Origin: Massilia sp. KIM
GTDB taxonomy: Bacteria; Pseudomonadota; Gammaproteobacteria; Burkholderiales; Burkholderiaceae_D
NCBI RefSeq assembly: GCF_002007115.1
Contig: NZ_MVAD01000001.1
Coordinates: forward strand, 1,116,001 to 1,180,000
Length of the DNA: 64,000 nucleotides
Direction of reading: 5' to 3'
Notes under the pieces: model-generated
Database searches by the model: none
Told to the model about the DNA's origin: nothing
The model's input: only the letters and a program-made list of their open reading frames with translations
In this document: positions 45,306 to 53,769 of the stretch, piece after piece
How the letters are laid out: each line of letters opens with the position of its first letter
Numbering within the stretch: the stretch's first letter is position 1
Position numbers and translations under genes: made by a program

Positions 45306-48176
45306 ATGCGTAGTGACCTGCTGGACCAGGCCCTCGGCGCGCTCGCCGGGTTCGCGAGCGCGACGAGGCTGTACGCGCTGACGCTGGGCGAAGGGAGCGA
45401 GGAAGGCGCCCCGGACACGCTGCTGGTCGAGGCCTTCGCCGCGCAGGACATCGTGCACGGGGTCGGCGCGCGCGAGGTGATCGCGCTGTCCACCAACGCC
45501 AACATCGATCCCGCTTCCCTGCTGGGCCAGCAGGCGGCATTGGAAGTCAGCCTGGCCGACGGCAGCCGCGCCCGCTTCGGCGGCGAGGTCAGCGCGGCGG
45601 CCCTGCTGGGCAGCGAAGGTGGTTTCGCGCGCTACCGCCTGCGCATTTCGCACTGGGTGTGGCGCCTGGCCCACGTGCGCAACAGCCGCGTATGGCAAGA
45701 CCGCACGGTGATCGAGATCGTCGACGCCGTGTTCGAGGCCTACGCTCCGGCGGCGCGCTGGCGCTGGAGCGAGGATGCGCTGGCCTTCATGGGTGGCGCG
45801 CTGGCGCGCAGCTACTGCTGCCAGTACCGCGAGACCGACCTGGACTTCGTCGAGCGCCTGCTCACGGAGGAAGGACTGGCCTGGCGCTTCGAGCAGGGCG
45901 AGGAGGGGCCCGCCATGGTGCTCTTCGCCGACACCACCATGCCCAGCGCCATTCCCGAGGACCCGAGCAGCCTGGGAACCGGCGTACGCTTTCATGGCGC
46001 CCACGCCCGCGAGCAGAGCGACACCGTCCAGGCCCTGGCGGCCCAGCGCGGCCTGGCGCCGAGCGCGAGCACGGTCCTGAGCTATGACTACAAGGCGAAG
46101 AAGGCGGTGGCGGCCAGCGCCCCCTCGCGCCTGAATCTGCCGGCCCGCCTGCCGCCGCTCGAATCCTATGACACGCCCGGCCAGTACGCCTACGCCAGCC
46201 GCGAACAGGCGGAGCGTTACGCCAACCTGCAGATGGAGGCGCGCGAGGCGCGCACCCAGCTATGGCGTGGCCGCTCCACCGTGCGCACCCTGCGCGCTGG
46301 GACCCGCCTGAGCATCACCGGTGCGCCTCTGCAGCGGCTTGGCGAAGCGGCAGGCTACACGGTGTTTCGCGTCACCAGCGTCGGTGTCAACAACCTGCCG
46401 TCGCGGGCCCGGGAAGCGCTGGCGGAGCTGTTCGGCCCTATTCCCGAGCTGCTGCAGGAAGCTGTCGGGCAGGATGCGCCACCGGAGCTCGGGCTGATGA
46501 TCGAGCAGGCGCGCAAGTCCGGCTATGCCAACTGCTTCGAGGCGGTGGCCGCCGATCTGCCCTGGCGTCCCCAGCTCGGCGGCAGCGACGGCCGCGCCCA
46601 TCCGCGTCCGACGGCGGGCGGCGCGCAGAGCGCGATCGTGGTCGGGCCGGACGGCGCCGACACCCCGAACGGCGCGGACGAGGTGTATTGCGACCGGCTC
46701 GGGCGGGTGCGCATCCGCTTCCACTGGCAGGACAGCGGCGACGCCACCTGCTGGGTGCGGGTGGCGCAGCGCCTGGCCGGCGGTGGGCTAGGGAGCCAGT
46801 TCCTGCCGCGCATCGGCCAGGAAGTGATCGTCCAGTTCATCGAGAACGACATCGACCGTCCGCTGATCGTGGGCGCGGTCTACAACGGCCAGGGGGAAGG
46901 CGGTGTGGCCCCGACTCCCGGCGGCGCCGCGGACGACGCGCAATCCGGCAGCGCCCCGTTCGCGGCCGCGCACGATCACGCCGTCTCAGGCCAGGGCAAT
47001 CTCGCCGGCGGCAACAGCCCGGTATGGCATGGCGCCTCCGGCGACAGCGCCGGGCACCGCAACGCGGCCGCCCTGTGGGGCGTGCGCAGCAAGGAGTTCG
47101 GCGGCGCCGGCTACAACCAGCTCCTGTTCGACGACACCGATGCCCAGGGCCGGGTCCAGCTGCGCACCACGGCGGCGGCGACCGAACTCAATCTGGGCCA
47201 CCTGGTGCATGGGGCCGACAATTATCGCGGCAGCTTCCGTGGCCTGGGCGCGGAACTGCGCACCGACGCCTACGGCGCACTGCGCGCCCATGCCGGGCTG
47301 CTGGTGTCGAGCTACCGGATCGAGCATGGCGCCGGCGCGCGCGATCCGGGCGGCGACAACGTGGCCGGCATCGCGCTGCTCAAACAGGCGGTCAAGCTGG
47401 GTGAGAGCTTCAACCAGGCGGCCCTGACCCATCAGACGGTGGGGCTGGCCTCCCACCTGGGCGCGGCCAGGCCGAAGGTCAGCGTCCTCGATCCGAAGGC
47501 TGCGCCGCTGCAGGCGATGCTGACCGCGGTCTCCGGCATGGTCGGCAGCGAAGGGGCGGACGCCGCACTGGCCGATGGGGCCAGGAAGGACACCGCGCCG
47601 GGCGACGGCAAGCTGCCGCATTCGAGCGACCCGGTGATCGCGATCGCGGCGAAAGCGGGCCTGGGCGTGACGGCTGGCGGCGCAGTGCAGCTTGCCAACG
47701 GCGAGACCGTGAGCCTGATGAGCGGCCAGGACACGCAGTTCGTCACCGGCGGCCAATGGCGGGTGCACAGCGGGCAGGCGATCGGCGTGCTCGCCGGCGC
47801 GGTCAAGGCGGGCGAGGGCGGCATCGGCCTGCAGATGATCGCCGCCAAAGACGCGATCGATATCCAGGCCCAGGCCGACACCCTTACAGTGCAGGCCCGC
47901 GACGAGCTCAGTGTGGTGAGCGCCAACGCCCACATCGACTGGGCGGCGGCCAAGAGCATCAGCCTGTCGACGGCCGGCGGCGCGAACATCACGATCGAAG
48001 GAGGCAACATCACCGTGCAGTGTCCAGGGAAGATCACCATCCACGCCGGCAAGAAGAGCTTCGGCGGCAGCACCGAGCGCAATTACAAGCTGCCGATCAT
48101 GCCGCAGTCTGTTTGTCTCGAATGCCTGGCCAAGCGCGCCGGCCAGCGTACGGCTTTCGTCAACAAGGGGGCATGA
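45306..48176 (+). CDS. vgrG: VgrG spike protein (VgrG3), carrier of the Tle1-type lipase
   Basis: 956 residues from the ATG at 45306. The gp27-like part includes YCCQYRETDLDFVERLLTEE; the gp5-like OB fold has RVRIRFHWQDSGD near residue 468; the DUF2345 extension fills 620-900. The C-terminus carries the CxxC tail VCLECLAKRAGQRTAFVNK, shared with VgrG1. The DUF4123 gene starts inside the stop codon (ATGA), and the Tle1 effector gene is two genes further on. The cargo is therefore most likely the DUF2235 lipase. Confidence 0.95.
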   Translation: MRSDLLDQALGALAGFASATRLYALTLGEGSEEGAPDTLLVEAFAAQDIVHGVGAREVIALSTNANIDPASLLGQQAALEVSLADGSRARFGGEVSAAALLGSEGGFARYRLRISHWVWRLAHVRNSRVWQDRTVIEIVDAVFEAYAPAARWRWSEDALAFMGGALARSYCCQYRETDLDFVERLLTEEGLAWRFEQGEEGPAMVLFADTTMPSAIPEDPSSLGTGVRFHGAHAREQSDTVQALAAQRGLAPSASTVLSYDYKAKKAVAASAPSRLNLPARLPPLESYDTPGQYAYASREQAERYANLQMEAREARTQLWRGRSTVRTLRAGTRLSITGAPLQRLGEAAGYTVFRVTSVGVNNLPSRAREALAELFGPIPELLQEAVGQDAPPELGLMIEQARKSGYANCFEAVAADLPWRPQLGGSDGRAHPRPTAGGAQSAIVVGPDGADTPNGADEVYCDRLGRVRIRFHWQDSGDATCWVRVAQRLAGGGLGSQFLPRIGQEVIVQFIENDIDRPLIVGAVYNGQGEGGVAPTPGGAADDAQSGSAPFAAAHDHAVSGQGNLAGGNSPVWHGASGDSAGHRNAAALWGVRSKEFGGAGYNQLLFDDTDAQGRVQLRTTAAATELNLGHLVHGADNYRGSFRGLGAELRTDAYGALRAHAGLLVSSYRIEHGAGARDPGGDNVAGIALLKQAVKLGESFNQAALTHQTVGLASHLGAARPKVSVLDPKAAPLQAMLTAVSGMVGSEGADAALADGARKDTAPGDGKLPHSSDPVIAIAAKAGLGVTAGGAVQLANGETVSLMSGQDTQFVTGGQWRVHSGQAIGVLAGAVKAGEGGIGLQMIAAKDAIDIQAQADTLTVQARDELSVVSANAHIDWAAAKSISLSTAGGANITIEGGNITVQCPGKITIHAGKKSFGGSTERNYKLPIMPQSVCLECLAKRAGQRTAFVNKGA

Positions 48177-49063
48177 TGCGGCGCGAGCACCCCGAGCAAT
48201 TGCGGACTTTCCTCGACGCCGCTGACGCCGATCCCGAGCTGCGCTGGTATGCGATCGCCGACAGCGCGCAGGCGTTCGACCTGCCACGCGCGGTGCTCCA
48301 GCCGGGCCGTTCGGTGCGCTGCCTGTTCGACGCAGAGCAGGGTACGCCGCTGGCGGGGAAGGCGCCGCACCTGGTCGAGCTGCCGTCTCCATCGGCCGGT
48401 GAGCCGGCCTGGCAATGGATCCTGCGCGAAGCGCCGCATGCGCCTTGCCTCACCGTGATCGCCACACGCCTTGGCTTCGACGCGCTGTTCGCGCAGTGCC
48501 AGGCGGCGTCGCAGGTGGTGCTGCCGGACGACTACGAGATGTTCTTCGCGTTCTGGGATCCGGCGATTCTCGGTACGCTCGTGGGACAGCCGGACGATAC
48601 GACCTTGTACGTGCCGGGCCCGGTTTTGGGGCCGGCGCAGATCGCGGCGCTGACTTGCGAACTGGCTGGCTGGTGGTACTGGGACCGCGACGGTGGACTA
48701 CATGCCCTCGCGACCATGCCGGAGCGTGTCGAGCCTGCGCCCTTGCCCTTCGTGCTGACGCAGGAGCAGGTCGATGCGCTGGTCGAGGCCAGCATGCCGG
48801 ATCATTTACTGTATTACGTCGACCTGAATCAGCGTCACCTGCTCGACCGGATCCAGGGCGAAGCTCCGTATCGCTTCATGTGCCGCGCTTATGACGAGGC
48901 GCGCATGCATGAGATCACGGGCTTGCGCGACCAGGTCAACTTCGTCTGCGCAAAGCTGATTTATGGTGCGCGATTCGACACCGATCCCGCGATTGCCGCA
49001 CTGCTCGCGCGAGTGCGTGCCGGCAGGCTCACTTTTACCGATGCAATAGCCGAGATTGCGTAG
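48173..49063 (+). CDS. DUF4123-family T6SS effector adaptor for VgrG3
   Basis: 296 residues from the ATG at 48173 (AAGGGGGC upstream, four-base overlap with vgrG3). The DUF4123 lobe covers about residues 20-150, with RWYAIADSAQAFDLPRAVL near the start and FFAFWDPAILGTLVG in the middle. The C-terminal half (LRDQVNFVCAKLIYGARFDT, then DPAIAALLARVRAGRLTFTD) is probably the cargo-binding part. Two decayed copies of exactly this 3' end occur further right (52395-52535 and 53138-53200), showing that the gene was once duplicated with its cassette. It should load Tle1 onto VgrG3. Confidence 0.87.
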   Translation: MMRREHPEQLRTFLDAADADPELRWYAIADSAQAFDLPRAVLQPGRSVRCLFDAEQGTPLAGKAPHLVELPSPSAGEPAWQWILREAPHAPCLTVIATRLGFDALFAQCQAASQVVLPDDYEMFFAFWDPAILGTLVGQPDDTTLYVPGPVLGPAQIAALTCELAGWWYWDRDGGLHALATMPERVEPAPLPFVLTQEQVDALVEASMPDHLLYYVDLNQRHLLDRIQGEAPYRFMCRAYDEARMHEITGLRDQVNFVCAKLIYGARFDTDPAIAALLARVRAGRLTFTDAIAEIA

Positions 49064-49090
49064 TATTGATCGATTTCGGCGCATAAACTC

Positions 49091-49237
49091 ATGCATATCA
49101 AATTACCGACCAGCAAGCACTATCCCAATGAGACGGAGGAGGAAGAACTGATGCCGGCATCGCCCCACTGGGGCCACCGCTTGGCCGAACTGTCAGCGTG
49201 GGCGACCCATGAAACCATACGGATTAATCATCCATGA
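49091..49237 (+). pseudogene. Remnant 3' end of an immunity-like lipoprotein gene
   Basis: A 48-codon frame starts MHIKLPTSKHYPNETEEEEL. The piece LPTSKHYPNETE lines up with the end of the six intact lipoproteins (LIPSVHYPQETEKG, LIPTVHYPRKTEKG). Nothing of the N-terminal 120 residues remains. Its TGA overlaps the ATG of the first intact copy. Translation is possible, but it looks like debris of a seventh copy. Confidence 0.5.
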
Positions 49238-49698
49238 CTATAAAACCATTTAAATTGCTGCGCCGTCGCATTCTGGCTCTGGTGGCGCTGGCACCCGCCA
49301 TCTCTTCATGCAAGGCTTCGCCAATGACCGTGACCCTCGACATCGTGTTTTTCAATTATCTGAACCGTCCAATTTTCGACGCATTCATTGATGGTGAGGC
49401 CGGAGGTGTCTCGTTTCCATATCCGGACACCGGAGGCAGCACCATAAGTGGCGTCAGATTACGTCTGGGTCCTAAGATCGTCACCTGGACGCTCGATGGC
49501 CCGAAAGGCATGCCGCGGAATGGCGAGACCGTAGTTGCAAGGAATAAGCTCGAGCTCCTGCAGCCGCCCTCAAACACGGAATTCCTTGCGGTACATATCT
49601 ATCCCGACGAGACGGTCGAGCTGATCCCGACGATTCACTATCCGCGGGCGACCGAGAAGGGAATTGCGATGGCTCGGGCTGCTCAGGAACGCCGGTAA
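49234..49698 (+). CDS. Tle1-island lipoprotein, immunity candidate copy 1
   Basis: 154 residues. Arg-rich start, hydrophobic stretch and lipobox ISSC (VALAPAISSCKASPMTV) place it in the periplasm. The mature part carries the family signature: FFNYLNRPIFDAFIDGEAGG, GGSTISGVRLRLGPKIVTW, GMPRNGETV, LAVHIYPDETVELIPT and HYPRATEKG. The pattern 'NY-x-R-x-I ... DG ... GGG' recalls DUF3304 lipoproteins found with DUF2235 lipases, but the CC pair of that family is missing, so this is a relative at best. It lies directly upstream of tle1, and five relatives lie downstream. Periplasmic lipase inhibitors of the Tli type are the expected partners of Tle1. Confidence 0.75.
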   Translation: MTIKPFKLLRRRILALVALAPAISSCKASPMTVTLDIVFFNYLNRPIFDAFIDGEAGGVSFPYPDTGGSTISGVRLRLGPKIVTWTLDGPKGMPRNGETVVARNKLELLQPPSNTEFLAVHIYPDETVELIPTIHYPRATEKGIAMARAAQERR

Positions 49699-49754
49699 TC
49701 GGCGATTGCCGGACTTACCCGAGATTGAACGAAGGGGCGAGTGAGGATCGTCTG

Positions 49755-51770
49755 ATGCCAATAGAAGAATCGATTGAAGCAACAGCGGCAAACCGGGACC
49801 TGAACGAAGAGCCCACTGGACCGTTCCAGGACTGTCGCGACGTCGTGCACATTTCCGTCTATTTCGATGGCACCGGAAATAATCGGAACGCCGATGAAGC
49901 CAAGAAAAGTTGGAGTAATGTCGCTCGCATCTTTTATGCAGGGCACCAGTCGCCAGAGCGGGGCCAGTATCACATCTATATCGCAGGCGTAGGCACAGCC
50001 TTCAACGGAGATGCGACGGGTTGGCTCGACAGTGCCGGTATCTGGATTGAGGATGGCCTACCAGGACTGATCGCGGGAGCGGGTGGGGAGAGGCGACTGA
50101 TTTTTGGCGGCGTCACTGTCAATAGGTTTCTCCGCGACGCTTTGCTGCTGAATGCCATCGCTCACGGTGGCGAGGTTGCGTCCTATGCGAAAGCCAGCGG
50201 CGACAAGAGCTTCGATGAATTGAACAGGGCGCTGGGCAAACATAGGCTGATCAAGCAGATCAACTTGTCGGTATTCGGCTTTTCGCGCGGTGCGGCGCTG
50301 GCGCGCGCCTTCACCAATCGTATTCTCGACCTGTGTGAGGAAGACAATGGCGGTCTGCTCTATCAAGGCTATCCAATCCGCGTCAATTTCCTCGGCCTGT
50401 TCGACACGGTTGCGTCATTCGGATTGCCCTCACAGAATGTTCAGGCACCGTTCAGAGTCAAGGACCTGCGCGTTTCAACCAAGGTCGAGCGCTGTGTGCA
50501 CTATGTGGCCGGCCATGAAATCCGGTTTTCATTCCCGGTAGACCTCATTCGGCTGAACGGCAAACTAGGTGGCGACTGGGTGGAGAGAACCTATCCTGGG
50601 GTGCATTCCGACGTGGGGGGCGGTTACGAGCCTTTAGCCCAGAACATCGACAACAATTACGCCCGAATCCCAATGGGCGACATGATGCGCGAGGCGCGTG
50701 CGTCAGGCGTGCGTCTATTTAACGACGAGACCCTGCGAAAGAAATCCGAACTCTTGTTCGCTCAGCGCTTCGAATGCAGGTCCGATACATTGGCCGCGTA
50801 TCAAGGCTACATGCGTATCTACGGCGAGGCGTCCGGACCTATTGAAGACCAGATGAAGCGGCACATGCGGTTTCTTTACGCGGCATATGGCACTATGCAC
50901 CGGCGTGGCTTACTCAATCCCGGCGACCTTAGTCGCGCCGCCAGTGCATGGAAGCGTATTGGTCCTAAGGGGATGGCCGCCGAGGTCAAGAAATACCGCG
51001 ATGCATTGGCCCACAGTGCGCAGTTGGAGGCCGCCGCTGGTACGCTTGGGCGTAGTCCCGTGGCTGCTCAGGCAGCAGGGTGGGTTCGCATCGGTGGAGT
51101 CGCAACGAATTCGTACGCTCAGTACGTCAAAATCCCGGACTGGCAACTTGAAGCGTGGGACAGTAATGCTCAACCGGGTATTCTCGAATTCGTGGCTCGC
51201 TTCGTGCATGATTCGAAGGTCGATTTCATCGCTAACAAGGAGCCTTTCAGCTATTTCAAAGCTCGTGGAGTCGACGAGTCAACGTCCAGCGTATGGCAGG
51301 ATGCCAGTGCCTGGATTCAAACCACAGCAGCTGGGGTAAGCGACACCGTGCAATCCACAGTGGCAGCGGGCAAGGCGAAGGCGGGAGAGGTTGCCGACAC
51401 TCTAAAGACTACTGTGGAAGATACTGCCCACGAGGTCGCTGAGACAGTGCAGGAAGCCGCAGAGGCAGCCAAGCGACGGGCAGTTGAGGCAAGGGACTAC
51501 GCCGCCAAGAAGGTCGACCACGCGGTGGGTGTGGCGCGCGAGACTGCGGAGAATATCGCGAGCGGTGCGAGGCGCACGGCGGACCAGGTTGGCCAGGCAG
51601 CCGGCAACGTGTACACCGCCGCTTCGCAGAAGGCACGCCAGGCGGCACATGCGGCGGCCGAGCGTGCACGGGCCGCGAAAGAGAGTGCGGATCGGATGAT
51701 TGAGTCGGGGACGTCTTGGGTTCGAAGCACTTTCAACGATTGGTTCGGAGAAGGGAAAACTAGTGACTAG
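49755..51770 (+). CDS. Tle1-type T6SS lipase effector (DUF2235) with LEA-like C-terminal tail
   Basis: 671 residues from the ATG at 49755 (GAGGA upstream); the same first codons, MPIEESIEATAA, recur in a decayed copy at 53094, supporting this start over a TTG at 49725. The DUF2235 alpha/beta hydrolase covers 30-400: ISVYFDGTGNNRNADEAKK, the nucleophile elbow FGFSRGAALARAF (Ser177), GLFDTVASFG (Asp217) and YPGVHSDVGGGYEP (His284). This is the Tle1 phospholipase family. No signal peptide. Residues 524-650 are a long amphipathic Ala/Lys/Glu helix of 11-residue type repeats (AGKAKAGEVADTLKTTVED, AEAAKRRAVEARDYAAKKVD), like LEA or apolipoprotein segments, which could bind lipid surfaces. This tail is not standard for Tle1. 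Confidence 0.88.
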   Translation: MPIEESIEATAANRDLNEEPTGPFQDCRDVVHISVYFDGTGNNRNADEAKKSWSNVARIFYAGHQSPERGQYHIYIAGVGTAFNGDATGWLDSAGIWIEDGLPGLIAGAGGERRLIFGGVTVNRFLRDALLLNAIAHGGEVASYAKASGDKSFDELNRALGKHRLIKQINLSVFGFSRGAALARAFTNRILDLCEEDNGGLLYQGYPIRVNFLGLFDTVASFGLPSQNVQAPFRVKDLRVSTKVERCVHYVAGHEIRFSFPVDLIRLNGKLGGDWVERTYPGVHSDVGGGYEPLAQNIDNNYARIPMGDMMREARASGVRLFNDETLRKKSELLFAQRFECRSDTLAAYQGYMRIYGEASGPIEDQMKRHMRFLYAAYGTMHRRGLLNPGDLSRAASAWKRIGPKGMAAEVKKYRDALAHSAQLEAAAGTLGRSPVAAQAAGWVRIGGVATNSYAQYVKIPDWQLEAWDSNAQPGILEFVARFVHDSKVDFIANKEPFSYFKARGVDESTSSVWQDASAWIQTTAAGVSDTVQSTVAAGKAKAGEVADTLKTTVEDTAHEVAETVQEAAEAAKRRAVEARDYAAKKVDHAVGVARETAENIASGARRTADQVGQAAGNVYTAASQKARQAAHAAAERARAAKESADRMIESGTSWVRSTFNDWFGEGKTSD

Positions 51771-51777
51771 GGCTTCT

Positions 51778-51882
51778 TCCTTGGGCTTCGTTCGATTTGC
51801 CCCCCTCGCTATTCTCCTAAGGAGCTGCCTGGGCCTGATCCCCGCTGCCGGAATAGTGCCATCGTTATCGGCTTTTACGTAG
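51778..51882 (+). pseudogene. Remnant signal-peptide end of another immunity-like lipoprotein
   Basis: Between tle1 and copy 2, a plus-strand frame reads RSCLGLIPAAGIVPSLSAFT and then stops. It closely matches the leader of copy 6 (HSCRLLAAAGIIASLPACLK) in residues and bases, but lacks the lipobox cysteine and the rest of the gene. It is probably the 5' end of one more lost copy. Confidence 0.4.
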
Positions 51883-51891
51883 GAACACGCC

Positions 51892-52347
51892 ATGACTTCT
51901 TGCGTAACTGCAGTGCGCCGCCATTTTCTGGCCGCTCTAACCGCGATGTTCGCAGTTCCATACGGCACTGGAGCTCCCATGAGGGTCCCTACTAACCTTG
52001 TCTTATTTAATTACCTCGACAGGCCTATCTATGAGGTATTCATCGACGGAGAGGCCGGCGAAAGCTCGAGCGCATACCCGGCAACTGGTGGCGGCACGAT
52101 CAGTGGCGTAAAGCTCAAGCTCGGGCCAAAACGAGTGACCTGGCGTCTGGGCGGCCCCCCTGGAATGCCAAGGAATGGCCAGCAAATCGAGGCAATCAAT
52201 GAAGTCGTTCTCGACGGAGTGCCACCTGATGCAGTGTATCTTGGGGTTCATATATACCCCGATTACACAGTGGAGTTGCTGCCAAGTCGGCATTATCCGA
52301 AAAGGACAGAAAAAGGTGTCGCCATGGCCGCTACGGCCGCGCGCTAA
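51892..52347 (+). CDS. Tle1-island immunity-like protein copy 2, lipobox lost
   Basis: 151 residues. It keeps the family body (VLFNYLDRPIYEVFIDGEAG, GGGTISGVKLKLGPKRVTWR, GMPRNGQQI, LGVHIYPDYTVELLPSRHYP). Its leader reads HFLAALTAMFAVPYGTGAPM, with no cysteine where the other copies have SSC or PAC. It would therefore be exported but not lipid-anchored, or poorly processed. It is the first gene after tle1. Either it acts as a soluble periplasmic inhibitor or it is on the way to decay. Confidence 0.68.
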   Translation: MTSCVTAVRRHFLAALTAMFAVPYGTGAPMRVPTNLVLFNYLDRPIYEVFIDGEAGESSSAYPATGGGTISGVKLKLGPKRVTWRLGGPPGMPRNGQQIEAINEVVLDGVPPDAVYLGVHIYPDYTVELLPSRHYPKRTEKGVAMAATAAR

Positions 52348-52394
52348 AGAGCTGCCCAGGTTTGCGCGGCTGGTTTCAAGGGTCCAATGGCGAG

Positions 52395-52535
52395 CACTTT
52401 GCGCGACCAGAGCAAATTTATGCATGACGCCGATGGTGGAACTTGATAATTTATCGACCATCATTTGACGCTCTCCTGGCCCGGACATGCGCCCGTAGGC
52501 GCCAGTTACCGATGCGATGGCAGAGATGCTTGAGT
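52395..52535 (+). pseudogene. Remnant 3' end of a DUF4123 adaptor gene
   Basis: Between copies 2 and 3, the sequence matches the last 45 or so codons of the DUF4123 gene at 48173-49063 with small deletions. TLRDQSKF corresponds to GLRDQVNF, IIYRPSFD to LIYGARFD, ALLAR is unchanged, and TDAMAEML (after a frame change) corresponds to TDAIAEIA. Stop codons and frame shifts show it is dead. It shows that copy 3 once followed its own adaptor gene, as copy 1 still does. Confidence 0.6.
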
Positions 52536-52572
52536 GCTTACGACCATACGCTAATCAAATTGATGTGAACAA

Positions 52573-53034
52573 ATGACGTACGAGAATCACACGCCTGCGC
52601 GCCGCCGTATCCTGCACATGACGATGATGTTCCCTTTCTTTTCTTCCTGCAAGGCAGCCCCAATGACCGTAGTTCTCGACGTCGTCCTTTTCAACTATCT
52701 CGACCGTGCGATCTTCGATGTGTTTATAGACGGCAAAGCGGCTGCACTCTCGACTCCATATCCGCATACCGGGGGAGGCACTATTAGTGGCGTTCGCCTG
52801 CAACTTGGACCGAAGACAGTAACCTGGCGACTCGGCGGACCCGAAGGCATGCCACGCAACGGCGAGACAGTGGCTGCGAAGAATCGCCTCGAATTAACTA
52901 GTCTGCCGCCGAATGCTGAGTTTCTGGCTGTGCACATTTACCCGGGTGACATTGTTGAATTGATTCCGAGCGTCCATTACCCCCAAGAGACTGAAAAAGG
53001 AGTTGCCATGTCCATGAAGGCCAAGCGACGCTGA
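52573..53034 (+). CDS. Tle1-island lipoprotein, immunity candidate copy 3
   Basis: 153 residues with lipobox SSC (MMFPFFSSCKAAPMTV). The family body is intact: VLFNYLDRAIFDVFIDGKAA, GGGTISGVRLQLGPKTVTWR, GMPRNGETV, LAVHIYPGDIVELIPSVHYP. It follows a dead DUF4123 end and is followed by a dead tle1 start, so it sits in the same order as copy 1 (adaptor, immunity, effector). This order marks it as the antidote of a second, lost Tle1. Confidence 0.73.
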   Translation: MTYENHTPARRRILHMTMMFPFFSSCKAAPMTVVLDVVLFNYLDRAIFDVFIDGKAAALSTPYPHTGGGTISGVRLQLGPKTVTWRLGGPEGMPRNGETVAAKNRLELTSLPPNAEFLAVHIYPGDIVELIPSVHYPQETEKGVAMSMKAKRR

Positions 53035-53093
53035 TAGTTCTTCCTTCGGAAAATACAACGAAGCCAATCAACAAGTTTGACGGGTATCTTCGA

Positions 53094-53246
53094 ATGCCAA
53101 TTGAAGAATCGATCGAAGCCACTGCGGCCAGGCGCACCAACCCGCGATTGCCGTTTTGCTGGCTCGCATACGCTGGCAGGCTCGGTTTGCCGATGCGAGC
53201 GCAGGATTGCCATGCTCGCGCAATCTACTCTCCTTTGACTAAATGA
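53094..53246 (+). pseudogene. Fused remnants: tle1 5' end joined to DUF4123 3' end
   Basis: The frame begins MPIEESIEATAARRTN, matching the tle1 start MPIEESIEATAANRD, including the base context. Right after codon 12 the sequence switches to the end of a DUF4123 gene: in a shifted frame it reads PAIAVLLARIR and then ADASAG, matching PAIAALLARVR and TDAIAE of the intact adaptor. About 2 kb of effector and the front of the next adaptor have been deleted between them. The leftover 50-codon frame ends in a TGA that overlaps the ATG of copy 4. Confidence 0.7.
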
Positions 53247-53737
53247 ATTCCATGATCGACCGTGAGCTTACGAATTGTCGGCGCCGTCTCCTCCTGATGG
53301 TGTCAATGCTTCCAATTCTTTCTTCCTGCGAGGGAGCTGCCATGACCGTCACCCTAGACGTTGTCTTCTTCAACTATCTGGATCGGTTCATTTATGACGC
53401 GTACATCGACGGCAAGGCTGGCGCAGTCTCGGCACCCTATCGAAAAACTGGCGGAGCTTCTTTCAGCGGCGTGCGGTTGAAGCTGGGACCAAAGACAGTG
53501 ACGTGGCGGCTGGATGGTCCCGAAGGAATGCCGCGCAACGGAGAGAAGGTGGTGGCCAAAAACTGGCTGGCGCTGGCTGATCTGGCTCCGGATGCCGAGT
53601 TCCTGGGCGTGCACATTTATCCTGACGAGACGGTCGAACTCATCCCTAGCAGACACTACCCCGTTGAAACAGAGAAAGGAAAGGCCATGGCGGCCGGGTC
53701 TCTACTTGGGCAGCTCCCGACAGATCTGCCGGGCTGA
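53243..53737 (+). CDS. Tle1-island lipoprotein, immunity candidate copy 4
   Basis: 164 residues from the ATG at 53243; a second ATG at 53252 is also possible. Lipobox SSC (MVSMLPILSSCEGAAMTV). Family body: VFFNYLDRFIYDAYIDGKAG, GGASFSGVRLKLGPKTVTWR, GMPRNGEKV, LGVHIYPDETVELIPSRHYP. A short extra tail (GSLLGQLPTDLPG) is not found in the other copies. It lies behind a dead adaptor end, so it too began a cassette. Confidence 0.72.
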   Translation: MNSMIDRELTNCRRRLLLMVSMLPILSSCEGAAMTVTLDVVFFNYLDRFIYDAYIDGKAGAVSAPYRKTGGASFSGVRLKLGPKTVTWRLDGPEGMPRNGEKVVAKNWLALADLAPDAEFLGVHIYPDETVELIPSRHYPVETEKGKAMAAGSLLGQLPTDLPG

Positions 53738-53769
53738 CGACGCGCGCAACGCATGGCGATACATCATCC

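Noticed and set aside
52003-52488. A minus-strand 161-codon frame as a transposase or other gene
   Set aside because: It is antisense to immunity copy 2 and the DUF4123 remnant, and no transposase motif is visible.
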